Of a DNA stretch of 64,000 bases, positions 6,693 through 15,015 are shown in pieces; position 1 is the stretch's first letter, and each line of letters starts with the position of its first letter. Below the pieces are notes generated by a model, which did not search any database, was not told where the DNA came from, and worked only from the letters and a program-made list of their open reading frames with translations. Origin of the DNA: Multivorans sp965232105. Its GTDB lineage: Bacteria; Acidobacteriota; Thermoanaerobaculia; Multivoradales; Multivoraceae. The translations under genes and the position numbers were made by a program. The stretch spans positions 62,001-126,000 of the forward strand of contig OZ246956.1 in assembly GCA_965232105.1 (NCBI GenBank), read 5' to 3'.

Positions 6693-8434
6693 ACTCGGAA
6701 CCGCGACGACCGCGATCTCGTAGCGCCCTGCCAACGGGTCTGGCCATGGCAGCGGCGCTGTGCGTCGCGTCCTCGCCTGCCCCCGCACAGGACTTCGCGG
6801 AACTCCTGGAGATCCGCCGCGTCAAGGAAACGCTCGACCTGAGCCAGGTGCCGGAGCCGGATCTGTCGACCGTGCCCGCGGTCGACGCTCAACGTCTCCG
6901 CGACTACCGGGCGCTCACAGCGAACGGCCTGGAACATGCCCTGGAGCCCATGCAGGCGCAGTTGGCGGCGAACACCTTCGGCGATCTCTGCGCGCGCTAC
7001 CTGCACTACGAGCTTCACGAAGCGGCGGCGGCCTGCCTGGACCAACTCCGGGAACTGGCGCCAACCGACTTCCAATGGGCCTACTTCCAGTTGCTGTTGG
7101 CTATTGCGACCGGTGACCTGGAGGGAGCGCTCTCCAGCGCGGAGCAGGCGCTCGCGATCCGCGCCGACGATCCACCGACTCTGATCCGTCTGGCCGAGAT
7201 CCAGGTAGCGGCCGGCGACATAGACGCCGCCGAGGCCTCCTACGAGAAGGCGGTCGCGGCCTACCCCGAGAGCGCGACGGCCCGCGTCGGCCTGGGCTAC
7301 ATCGCCCTCGAGCGCGGCGACCCGGCGAAGGCGCTCCAGATCTTCCAGGAGGTTGCCGCGTCCCGGCCCGAGGGCAGCGAGGCGAATCACCACGTCGGCC
7401 TCGCCTACCGCGCCCTGGGCGATGCCGACCGTGCAGTCGAGGCGTGGCGGCTGAACCAGGATGTTCTGATCCCGATGTACGACCCGCTGCTCGAGCGCCT
7501 GCGGCCACTCGAGGAGGACGTGACGCTGCCGCTCGACCGCGCCGTCGCCGCCGCCGCCGAAGGCGACCACGCACGGGCGATCGAGCTGTACGAGGAGATC
7601 CTCGAAGCGAACGAGGCGGACCACGAGGCGCACTTCCGGTTGGCCGGCTCGCTGCTCGTGGTCGGCGAAGACGAACGCGGCGAACGGCACTTGCGCCGGG
7701 CCATCGCGCTCAACCCCGAGCACCCCGGCGCCCACTTCGCACTGGCGATTTTCCTCGCTCGCGAGGGGCGGCGCGCCGAGGGCGCACAGCACCTGGAACG
7801 GGCGGCCGACCTGGTGCCGGACAACCTGCCATGGCGGCTCCAGCGGGCGCAGATGCGGGCCGCGGCCGGCAACACGGCGGGAGCCATCGAGGAACTTGAG
7901 CAGGTCGTCGCCCTGGACCCCGGGATGATCGAGGCAAGGCGGATGTTCTCCGCCGTGCTGGTCGGCGCCGGTCGGGCGGACGAGGCAGCCACCCAGCTAC
8001 AGGCCCTGGTCGCTCTGACACCGGACGATCTGCAGGCGCGCTTCAACCTGGGACTCATGCTGTTCCAGACCGCACGCTACGCGGAGGCGCGCCGAGCGCT
8101 CGACGAAACGCTGCACCGCTTCTCCGCCGACATCGCGACGCGGCACCTCCTGGCGCGCCTGCTCGCCACCAGCCCCGAGGACGCGACGCGGGACGGCGCC
8201 CGGGCGGTCGAACTGGCGCAATCGGTCGCCTCTGAGCAGCCCCTGGTCGACCACCTCGAAACGCTGGCCATGGCGTTGGCCGAAACCGGGCGATTCGACG
8301 ACGCGGTCGCCGCGCAGCAGCGGGCGCTGGAGCGGGAACGGGCCGAAGCCGGCGGCAACTCGTCCCAGCGGCTTGATCGCCTCGCGCTCTACCAGGCCCG
8401 CCAGCCGTTGCGGGCGCCGCGGCGCCAGAACTGA
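6689..8434 (+). CDS. Secreted tetratricopeptide repeat protein
   Basis: This 581-residue protein has an N-terminal signal peptide (basic residues 6-11, hydrophobic LAMAAALCVASS, probable cleavage after PAPAQ). The rest is almost entirely TPR repeats, with motifs such as ALAIRADDPPTLIRLAEIQ, ATARVGLGYIALERGDPAKA, AIALNPEHPGAHFALAIFL and LQARFNLGLMLFQTARYAEA. It is probably a periplasmic interaction scaffold. The GTG 6689 overlaps the HEPN stop. It is reminiscent of the TPR halves of the CRTAC1 and sulfatase proteins in this window. No catalytic domain is seen. Confidence 0.8.
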   Translation: MNSEPRRPRSRSALPTGLAMAAALCVASSPAPAQDFAELLEIRRVKETLDLSQVPEPDLSTVPAVDAQRLRDYRALTANGLEHALEPMQAQLAANTFGDLCARYLHYELHEAAAACLDQLRELAPTDFQWAYFQLLLAIATGDLEGALSSAEQALAIRADDPPTLIRLAEIQVAAGDIDAAEASYEKAVAAYPESATARVGLGYIALERGDPAKALQIFQEVAASRPEGSEANHHVGLAYRALGDADRAVEAWRLNQDVLIPMYDPLLERLRPLEEDVTLPLDRAVAAAAEGDHARAIELYEEILEANEADHEAHFRLAGSLLVVGEDERGERHLRRAIALNPEHPGAHFALAIFLAREGRRAEGAQHLERAADLVPDNLPWRLQRAQMRAAAGNTAGAIEELEQVVALDPGMIEARRMFSAVLVGAGRADEAATQLQALVALTPDDLQARFNLGLMLFQTARYAEARRALDETLHRFSADIATRHLLARLLATSPEDATRDGARAVELAQSVASEQPLVDHLETLAMALAETGRFDDAVAAQQRALERERAEAGGNSSQRLDRLALYQARQPLRAPRRQN

Positions 8435-8468
8435 GGAGCCCTTGAAGAGGAAAGCAGGAGGCGATCCC

Positions 8469-8497
8469 TTGCCTTCCGTTACCGCCCGGTTTACGCT
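8469..8497 (+). promoter_or_regulatory. dnaE2 promoter
   Basis: TTGCCT (8469-8474), a 17-nt spacer and TACGCT (8492-8497) form a plausible sigma-70-type promoter. The -10 box ends 6 nt before ATG 8504, predicting a leaderless mRNA. The -10 overlaps the CGGTTTACGCTTA string that resembles the one upstream of imuA. Confidence 0.5.
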
Positions 8498-8503
8498 TAT
8501 TGG

Positions 8504-11500
8504 ATGGCCGACGACGATCCCGTCAAACCCAAGGTCGACGTACCGGCCCGCAACATGGGGCTGTCCGGCTCGATGCGCAAGGGCAGCGACCTCGGCAAAC
8601 GCGGCGGCAACGGCCTGCTCGACGCCCGGGGCGAACCGAACCCCGGCTACGCCGCGCCGGGCGCGGTCAAGGAGCAACTCCGCCGGCGCCGGTTCCATAC
8701 TCCGCGGAAGCGCCGCCGCGGACCGCCCCCGCCCTATGCCGAACTCCACGCCGCGTCGTCGTTCTCCTTCCTGCGCGGCTCGTCGCAGCCCGAGGACCTG
8801 GTGGTGCGGGCGGCGGCGCTGGGGTTGCCGTCGGTCGCCCTGCTCGACCGGAACGGCGTCTCCGGCGCGCCGCGCTTCTACAAGGCGGCACGGGAAGCGG
8901 GGATTCGGGCCCTGGTCGGCGCCGAGGCGGTCATCGACCGGCCGCAGGCGTCCGCGGTCTCGCGGCAGCGCGAGGAGCGACCGGCCCTGGACGACGAGGA
9001 AACCCGGGTCCACCTGCTCGTGCGAAGCCGGCAGGGCTACCGCAACCTCTGCCGCCTGCTGACCGCCGGCGCGCTCAGCCGCCCCAAGGGTGAGGCCCGG
9101 ATCGACTGGACGCTGCTCGAGGAACACGCGGCGGGGCTCCACTGCCTGGCCGGTTCCAAAGCCGACCCGGTAGGACGCGCACTGGCCCGGGAGGGGCTGG
9201 ATGCGGCCAGCCGGCAACTCGAACGTCTGCACGCCGTCTTCCCCGGCCGCCTGCACGTGGAGCTCTCGAGGCACGGCATTCGCGCCGAGGAACACCGTAA
9301 CCAGGCCCTGGTCCGGCTGGCGGAGCGGCTACGGGCGCCCATCGTCGCCACCGGCGGCGTGCGCTACGCCGCGGCCCGCGACAAGCCACTCTTTGACCTG
9401 ATGACCGCGATCCGGCACCACGTGACGGTCGACGACGCCGGCGCCCGCCTCGCCCGCGAGCGCCAGCGCCGCCTGAGGGCGCCCAAGGAGATGCACCGGC
9501 TGTTCGCCGATCTGCCGCGGGCCGTCCATGCCGCGCACGAACTCGCCGCCGAGCTCGACTTCACCCTCGCCGACCTCGGCTACCGCTTCCCGGACTACCC
9601 CGTGCCCAGGGGCGAAACGGCGATCTCCTGTTTGCGCGAACTGACCTGGCGGGGGGCGCGGGAACGCTTCCGGCCGCTGACCGCCCGCGCCGGAGCGCAG
9701 CTCGAGAAGGAACTCGCGCTGATCGGGAAGCTCGACCTCGCCGGCTACTTCCTGATCGTCTGGGACATCGTCCGCTTCTGCAAGGAGCAGCGGATCTTCG
9801 CCCAGGGGCGCGGCTCGGCCGCCAACTCCGCCGTCTGCTACGCCCTGTCGATCACCGCGGTCGACCCGGTGAAGATGGACCTTCTGTTCGAGCGCTTCCT
9901 GTCCGAGGAGCGCGGCGAGTGGCCGGACATCGACCTCGACCTGCCGTCCGGCGACCAGCGCGAGAAGGTGATCCAGTACGTCTACCGGCGCTACGGCCGG
10001 CACGGCGCGGCGATGACCGCGAACGTGATCACCTACCGCGACCGGATGGCCGCGCGCGAGGCGGCCAAGGCGCTGGGGTGCTCGAAGTCCCAGGTCGACC
10101 GGCTGGCCAAGGGGCTGGGCCACTGGCATTCCGCCCCGGGACACAGCGACCTGTCCCGCGGCGACAGCAAGCAGATGGACGAGGAACTCACCGAGCTCGG
10201 GTTCGATCCCCGCGACCGGCGAATCCGGATCTTCGTCCGCCTGTGGCGGCAGCTTCAGAACCACCCCCGCCACCTGGGCCAGCACTCGGGCGGCATGGTG
10301 CTCTGCGCCGGCCGGCTGGACGAGATCGTGCCGCTCGAACCGGCGGCGATGGAGAACCGGGTGATCGTCCAGTGGGACAAGGACGACTGCGCCGACCTGG
10401 GGCTGATCAAGGTCGACCTGCTCGGCCTCGGCATGCTGAACGCGCTGGAGGAGGCGGTGCCCCTGATCCACCGTCACGAGGGCAAGGAGGTCGACCTCGC
10501 CCACCTGCCGCCCGACGACCCGGCAACCTACGAGATGATCTGCCGCGCCGACACGGTCGGGGTCTTCCAGATCGAGAGCCGGGCGCAGATGGCGTCCCTG
10601 CCACGCCACAAGCCGTACAAGTTCTACGACCTGGTGATCCAGATCGCGATCATCCGTCCCGGGCCGATCGTCGGCCGCATGGCTCACCCCTTCTTCGAGC
10701 GCCGGGTGGGCCGCGAGGAGGTCACCTACCCCCACCCGCTGCTCGAACCGATCCTGAAGCGCACCCTCGGCGTGCCGATCTTCCAGGAGCAGATCCTGAA
10801 AGTCGCGATGGTCGCGGCCGGCTTCTCCGGCGGCGAGGCGGAGGACCTGCGGCGCGCGATGGGCTTCAAGCGCTCCGTCGAGCGGATGCAGCAGATCGAG
10901 CAGCGGCTGCGCTCGGGGATGAACGAACGCGGCATCACAGGCGAAGCCCAGGAGCAGATCGTCAAGGCGATCACCTCGTTCGCGCTCTACGGCTTCCCCG
11001 AATCGCACTCCGCCAGCTTCGCCCTGATCGCCTACGCCAGCGCCTATCTCAAGCGCCACCACCCGACCGCCTTCTTCCTGTCGCTCCTGAACGCCTGGCC
11101 GATGGGCTTCTACCACCCGGCGACCCTGGTCCGCGAAGCGCAGCGCGCGGGCAGCACAGTACTGCCGATCGACGTGAACGAATCGGGGGTGAGATGCCGC
11201 TGGCAGGACCGGCCGGCGGACGCCGGCGAGCCGGAGCGGCCCGGCGAACCGCCCCCACCGGGCGCGATCCGCCTCGGGATGCGCTACGTCAAGGGAATGC
11301 GTCGCGAGGCGGCGGAACGGATCGAGGCCGAGCAGGCGGCGAGGCGGTTTGTGAGCATCGAGGACCTGGCCGAGCGCTGCCGCCTGCGCCGGAACGAACT
11401 CACGGCACTCGCGTCCATCGGCGCGTTGGGCGGGCTCGGCGATAGCCGGCTGGCGGAACAGCAGTCCTTCGGGTTCTCCCGCAACGGCCGGCGAAAGCAC

Positions 11501-12022
11501 GAGAGTCTCGGCCGGCGCGCCGCCCTCTGGCAGGCGGCCCAGGTCGAAAAGCCGAAGGGTCCCCTGTTCGCGGATCTCGGGACCGCCACCTCCTCGCCGC
11601 TCGACGAGATGACGCCGATGGAGGAGACCGCCGCCGATTTCGCCGTCGCCTCGATCACCACCGGGCCCCACCCGATGGAGTACTACCGCCGGGCGCTCGA
11701 CCGCCGCCGCGTCGTGACCGCCGCCGCCCTCCCCGACAAGCCCGCCGGCCGCCGCGTACGCACCGCCGGTTCCGTCATCGTCCGCCAACGCCCCGGAACC
11801 GCCCGCGGCCTCCTGTTCCTGACCCTGGAGGACGAGACCGGCATGAGCCAGGCCGTCGTCATGCCCGACCAGCTCAAGAAGCACCGGCGGGTGATCGTCT
11901 CCTCCTCCGGCCTGATCGTCGAAGGCGTGCTGCAGAAGAAGGACGGCTCCCTATCCGTCAAGGCGGACAAGTTCTGGCCCATCGACCGCCTGGAGCGGAT
12001 CCCGAGCCACGACTTCCGGTAG
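8504..12022 (+). CDS. dnaE2: Error-prone DNA polymerase III alpha subunit DnaE2
   Basis: This 1172-residue C-family polymerase is the catalytic subunit of the ImuA/ImuB/DnaE2 mutasome. In order: an unusual basic extension (about 1-78); the PHP domain starting YAELHAASSFSFLRGSS; the palm with GRGSAANSAVCYAL and the catalytic PDIDLDLPSGD; the fingers with FQIESRAQM and RPGPIVGRMAHPF; a helix-hairpin-helix region (YGFPESHSASFALIAYASAYL); and a C-terminal OB fold (TAGSVIVRQRPGTARGLLFLTLED). No tau-binding tail is apparent, as expected of DnaE2. Normal family length is nearer 1030-1090. The ATG 8504 start is supported by the promoter 6 nt upstream, but a later start would remove the extension. Confidence 0.93.
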   Translation: MADDDPVKPKVDVPARNMGLSGSMRKGSDLGKRGGNGLLDARGEPNPGYAAPGAVKEQLRRRRFHTPRKRRRGPPPPYAELHAASSFSFLRGSSQPEDLVVRAAALGLPSVALLDRNGVSGAPRFYKAAREAGIRALVGAEAVIDRPQASAVSRQREERPALDDEETRVHLLVRSRQGYRNLCRLLTAGALSRPKGEARIDWTLLEEHAAGLHCLAGSKADPVGRALAREGLDAASRQLERLHAVFPGRLHVELSRHGIRAEEHRNQALVRLAERLRAPIVATGGVRYAAARDKPLFDLMTAIRHHVTVDDAGARLARERQRRLRAPKEMHRLFADLPRAVHAAHELAAELDFTLADLGYRFPDYPVPRGETAISCLRELTWRGARERFRPLTARAGAQLEKELALIGKLDLAGYFLIVWDIVRFCKEQRIFAQGRGSAANSAVCYALSITAVDPVKMDLLFERFLSEERGEWPDIDLDLPSGDQREKVIQYVYRRYGRHGAAMTANVITYRDRMAAREAAKALGCSKSQVDRLAKGLGHWHSAPGHSDLSRGDSKQMDEELTELGFDPRDRRIRIFVRLWRQLQNHPRHLGQHSGGMVLCAGRLDEIVPLEPAAMENRVIVQWDKDDCADLGLIKVDLLGLGMLNALEEAVPLIHRHEGKEVDLAHLPPDDPATYEMICRADTVGVFQIESRAQMASLPRHKPYKFYDLVIQIAIIRPGPIVGRMAHPFFERRVGREEVTYPHPLLEPILKRTLGVPIFQEQILKVAMVAAGFSGGEAEDLRRAMGFKRSVERMQQIEQRLRSGMNERGITGEAQEQIVKAITSFALYGFPESHSASFALIAYASAYLKRHHPTAFFLSLLNAWPMGFYHPATLVREAQRAGSTVLPIDVNESGVRCRWQDRPADAGEPERPGEPPPPGAIRLGMRYVKGMRREAAERIEAEQAARRFVSIEDLAERCRLRRNELTALASIGALGGLGDSRLAEQQSFGFSRNGRRKHESLGRRAALWQAAQVEKPKGPLFADLGTATSSPLDEMTPMEETAADFAVASITTGPHPMEYYRRALDRRRVVTAAALPDKPAGRRVRTAGSVIVRQRPGTARGLLFLTLEDETGMSQAVVMPDQLKKHRRVIVSSSGLIVEGVLQKKDGSLSVKADKFWPIDRLERIPSHDFR

Positions 12023-12023
12023 A

Positions 12024-12079
12024 AACACTGGGTGCGCCGGCCTTCTGGCCGGCATCAGGCGGAATGCCGCGAAGCGGCC
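12024..12079 (+). repeat. Palindromic repeat element, copy 1
   Basis: CACTGGGTGCGCCGG opens a hairpin GCCGGCC-TTCT-GGCCGGC (12036-12053). A second stem GCCGC-GAA-GCGGC (12066-12078) follows. The same CTGGGT(G/A)CGCCGGC core followed by hairpins occurs after fkp (47328) and at 50131, and in inverse orientation at 46541. It sits immediately after the dnaE2 stop, so it may also help terminate transcription. Confidence 0.6.
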
Positions 12080-12140
12080 AGCGAAGACGTTCCGCGCCCC
12101 CGTGGGAACGCTGGCACCCCGTAGCTCCCGCGCCACCGCC

Positions 12141-12168
12141 TTGACACGGAACGTGTCCTTGCTACGGT
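12141..12168 (+). promoter_or_regulatory. Promoter of the antitoxin-like gene
   Basis: A perfect -35 TTGACA (12141-12146), a 16-nt spacer and -10 TACGGT (12163-12168) precede ATG 12176 by only 7 nt. This predicts a leaderless transcript for the small gene. Confidence 0.6.
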
Positions 12169-12175
12169 GCCGCTC

Positions 12176-12355
12176 ATGGTTCCCGAAGGCGCAGACCGCG
12201 CCCCTGCCGGCCTGGATGTGGAGGCCCGACTGCGGCTCTTCGACGCGGCAACGGCGCGCCAGGAGGCGCGTCAGGCCCGGCGACGAGCGCCCGTCCACGC
12301 CAGCGAGTGGACACGGGAGGAACTCTACGAACGCGGTCGCTCGCGTACTGATTGA
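12176..12355 (+). CDS. Small antitoxin-like protein
   Basis: This 59-residue protein is rich in Arg, Ala and Glu (ARLRLFDAATARQEARQARR) and ends SEWTREELYERGRSRTD, like short antitoxins that precede PIN toxins. Its TGA (12353-12355) overlaps the remains of a PIN reading frame in another frame, the usual antitoxin-toxin arrangement. The start ATG 12176 is placed by the promoter 7 nt upstream. Since the toxin is broken, the gene may be a leftover or still serve as a regulator. No recognised DNA-binding fold can be proven by eye. Confidence 0.55.
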   Translation: MVPEGADRAPAGLDVEARLRLFDAATARQEARQARRRAPVHASEWTREELYERGRSRTD

Positions 12356-12548
12356 CACGAACGTCCTCGTCTATCGCTACGACCATCGCTTCCCGAAGAA
12401 GCAGTCGATGGCTTCCCTGTCCTGGTTCGACGCCCACCTGTGGGCCTACGCCGAAGTCCACGGCCTGCCTGAACTCCTGTCCGAGGACTTTCAGCACGGC
12501 CGCATGTATGGAACGGTCACCGTACGCGATCCGTTCCGCGACCCCTGA
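12336..12548 (+). pseudogene. Internally deleted PIN-domain (VapC-like) toxin remnant
   Basis: The frame begins VARVLIDTNVLVYRYDHRFPKKQ, the N-terminus of a PIN ribonuclease with its first catalytic Asp (LIDTN). It then jumps straight to LSWFDAHLWAYAEVHGLPEL and LSEDFQHGRMYGTV, the C-terminal third with later acidic residues. Intact PIN toxins of this type are about 130-140 residues; this one has about 70, so roughly 60-70 central residues are missing in frame. No ATG, GTG or TTG stands at the expected start; the codon is GTC. The toxin is therefore almost certainly inactive. Confidence 0.7.
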
Positions 12549-12585
12549 CCTGCCGGAACTGCGGGGAAGCCGGTCCGCCGGGCTC

Positions 12586-14991
12586 CTACCGGCTCCGAAC
12601 GGGCACGCCCTGCCGGTACTGCTCGAGCCTCCCCTTCAGCAGCTCGAGCAGGCGCTCGCGGTCGGACGGCGCCGCCTGCTGCCGCCCGGCGCCGCCGAGA
12701 ATCTCCAAGGCGCTCTCGACCGTTCGGATCGCGGACTCGAAGTCGCCGGTCTCGGCGTAGGCGGCGGCCAGGGTCTCGAGCAGGGCCGGTTCGGCGCCGC
12801 CGGCAACCGCGTTGAGTTCGAGCGCGATGACCAACGCGAGCTGGCCGTCCCTGCGGGCGGCGTCGCTGTGGGTCGCCAGGCTCCACGCGATCTCGTTGCC
12901 CCGGGCGAGCAGACGCTGGTCCTCGACGTAGGCGCGCCGTAGTTGCTCGGCGCCCTCCGCCGCGGTGGCCGGGCCGCTCTGGAGCAGCGCAAGCCCGAGT
13001 GCGTGGCGGGCCGCGGCGTGATTCGGGGCGTGCTCAAGGACCGAGCGATAGCCCTCCACCGCTTCGTCCAGACGGCCCCGACCGGCGGCCACCTGAGCCG
13101 CGCCGTACAGGGCGTCGACGTCGCGTGGCTCCACCGCAAGAACGGCCCGGTAGTGCGCGGCGGCGGGTTCCAGGTAGCCGCTGCGGACCGCCGCGACGGC
13201 CAGGATCCGATGCGCCTCGACATGCCGCGGGTCACGGTCGACGACCGCCGCGAATTGCTCCATCGCTTCCGGCAGCCGGTCCAGCTTGCCGAGCAACTGG
13301 CCGTAGAGGTACCTGAGCTCCACATCGTCGGGGCTCTGCTCCACGGCCCGGCGGAGTTCCCCGGCCGCGGCCTCCGTTTGCCCCTCGCTGTCCAGGAGTT
13401 CGGCCAGACGCACCCGGGCGGCGACGTTGTCCGGGTCCGCGGCGAGTGCCGCTTCCACGTCGCCGCGCACCTGGTCCACGTCACCGGCGTCGACCAGGGC
13501 GTTCTCGTATGCCATCCGCGCGCCTGGATCGTCCGGTTCGATGTCCAGGGCGGCGCGGGCGTGGCCCACCGCGGCCTGGTGATCGCCGCGACGGCTCTCG
13601 ATCACCGCCAGACGCTGGAGCGATTTGAACAGCCGGTCCCGGGCGCCGCGCTGCTCGAACTCCGCGCCGGCGCCGAGTCGCGCCTGCTCCACGTCGACGG
13701 ACCGTCGCAGCAGGGACACGGATTCGGCGGGGAAGCTGTCCTCGAACCAGCGCGCGTAGCTCGCGAGCGACACCTCCTCCGGCGTCTCGGTGAACCAGCG
13801 GCCGGACAACGGCGCCGACGCAGCGCGCAGCGCGGAAGGCGGCGACTCGAGCAGTTCCAGGTCGGCCAGCAGGTCCGCGGCGGTCACGCCGCCACGGTAG
13901 AGCGCGGCAACCCGGCCCTCGCGGTCGATCAGCATCGAAAACGGCAGCGACAGCGGGAAACGGCGGTCGAAGAGCGACCGCTTGACGATCTCGACCTTGT
14001 CGAGCGTCTCCTCCGTCGCCATCCCGTGCAGGAACGGGAAGCCTGCCTCCTCCATGAACTTCCTCGCCGCTTCCTCGGTCGTGGTCGCCACCTCGCCCAT
14101 CCCGTCGGTCGAGAGCGCCGCGATTTCCAGCCCGGCGGCACGCAGCGCCTCCTCTTCCTCGGTCAGATCGAGCAGCTCGAACCGGCAGGGAACGCACCAG
14201 CTCGCCCAGATGTTGAGGAGCACGGGACGGCCGTGTCCGGCCTGGACGGGAACAGCTTCGTCGTCGCCAAACGGACGCAGCGTGAACGACGGCGCCGGTG
14301 GTCGCGGCGCCAGCACGACCCGCGAACCGGTGCTCGGCGCCGGGGGCTGCTGATCGCCCGGCTCGAGCGTTCCGCCGCGAGTCGCCGCCGGCACGGGCAC
14401 TGCCCGGTCGCTCCCCTGGACGATCCGGTAGCGGCCGCCCGCCGCGATGCCGCCGAACGTCTCCCGGCCGGCGCCCGGCCAGCGGACCGTCGCCGCACCC
14501 GTCGGTTCGCCGCCGCCCAGACCGAAGTGCAGCCAGCGGCTGGACTGCGAGAGAAACCCCTCGCCGGCGCGCACCGATCGCCGCAGGATGCCGTCCGTCG
14601 TCTCGAGCTCGACCCGGGCGCCCACCGCGTCCCGGTTCGTGCCGGCGCCGTCGCCTTCGAGGTACAGCGCCACGAAGCGATCGCCTGCGGCCAGTTCGTT
14701 GCGCATCAACCGCAGCCGGGGCGCGGTCCGGTTGCTGATCGCCACATCCAGGTCGCCGTCGCCCTCCAGGTCGAGGAAGGCCACTCCGCGGCCGTCGTCC
14801 GGGAAGTCCAGACCGCTCACCGCCGACGCGTTGGCGAAGGCGCCGCCGGCTTCGCCGGGGTTCAGGAAGACGCAGTTTCGCTCGTTGCCGCTGAACGACA
14901 GGCCCTCGTCGAGCCGCTCGTGGAGCGCCCGCAAAGACTCGAGATACGGCTCAAGCGAACGGTCATCCGGCGAATCGGGCGCGCGCGGCAC
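12586..14991 (-). CDS. C-terminal part of CRTAC1-like protein: ASPIC/UnbV, TlpA-type thioredoxin and TPR domains
   Basis: This is 801 codons from GTG 14991, but that GTG is probably not a real start. The reading frame continues upstream through SFFWRQV to an in-frame TGA at 15013-15015 and then into the preceding gene. Domains in order: a final FG-GAP repeat (LDLEGDGDLDVAISNRTAPR); an ASPIC/UnbV domain (VGARVELETTDGILRRSVRAGEGF); a TlpA-like thioredoxin domain with the redox pair WCVPC; then about eight TPR repeats to the C-terminus. Standing alone, this fragment has no signal peptide, although its TlpA domain would need export to act. That supports a single 1408-codon polypeptide. Confidence 0.75.
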   Translation of the reverse strand: MPRAPDSPDDRSLEPYLESLRALHERLDEGLSFSGNERNCVFLNPGEAGGAFANASAVSGLDFPDDGRGVAFLDLEGDGDLDVAISNRTAPRLRLMRNELAAGDRFVALYLEGDGAGTNRDAVGARVELETTDGILRRSVRAGEGFLSQSSRWLHFGLGGGEPTGAATVRWPGAGRETFGGIAAGGRYRIVQGSDRAVPVPAATRGGTLEPGDQQPPAPSTGSRVVLAPRPPAPSFTLRPFGDDEAVPVQAGHGRPVLLNIWASWCVPCRFELLDLTEEEEALRAAGLEIAALSTDGMGEVATTTEEAARKFMEEAGFPFLHGMATEETLDKVEIVKRSLFDRRFPLSLPFSMLIDREGRVAALYRGGVTAADLLADLELLESPPSALRAASAPLSGRWFTETPEEVSLASYARWFEDSFPAESVSLLRRSVDVEQARLGAGAEFEQRGARDRLFKSLQRLAVIESRRGDHQAAVGHARAALDIEPDDPGARMAYENALVDAGDVDQVRGDVEAALAADPDNVAARVRLAELLDSEGQTEAAAGELRRAVEQSPDDVELRYLYGQLLGKLDRLPEAMEQFAAVVDRDPRHVEAHRILAVAAVRSGYLEPAAAHYRAVLAVEPRDVDALYGAAQVAAGRGRLDEAVEGYRSVLEHAPNHAAARHALGLALLQSGPATAAEGAEQLRRAYVEDQRLLARGNEIAWSLATHSDAARRDGQLALVIALELNAVAGGAEPALLETLAAAYAETGDFESAIRTVESALEILGGAGRQQAAPSDRERLLELLKGRLEQYRQGVPVRSR

Positions 14992-15015
14992 GACCTGCCG
15001 CCAGAAGAAGCTTCA
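14985..15015 (-). other. In-frame TGA with SECIS-like hairpin: possible recoding site
   Basis: The minus-strand TGA (15015-15013) interrupts an otherwise continuous frame, giving LPDDL-stop-SFFWRQV. Starting 12 nt after the TGA is a perfect 6-bp stem GCGGCA/TGCCGC (15001-14996 and 14990-14985) with loop GGTCG. The loop begins 17 nt past the TGA and has G in its first two positions. That fits the general bacterial SECIS rules known to me. A nonsense mutation, plain readthrough or a sequencing error would explain the stop equally well, and short GC stems are common in such GC-rich DNA. Confidence 0.4.
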
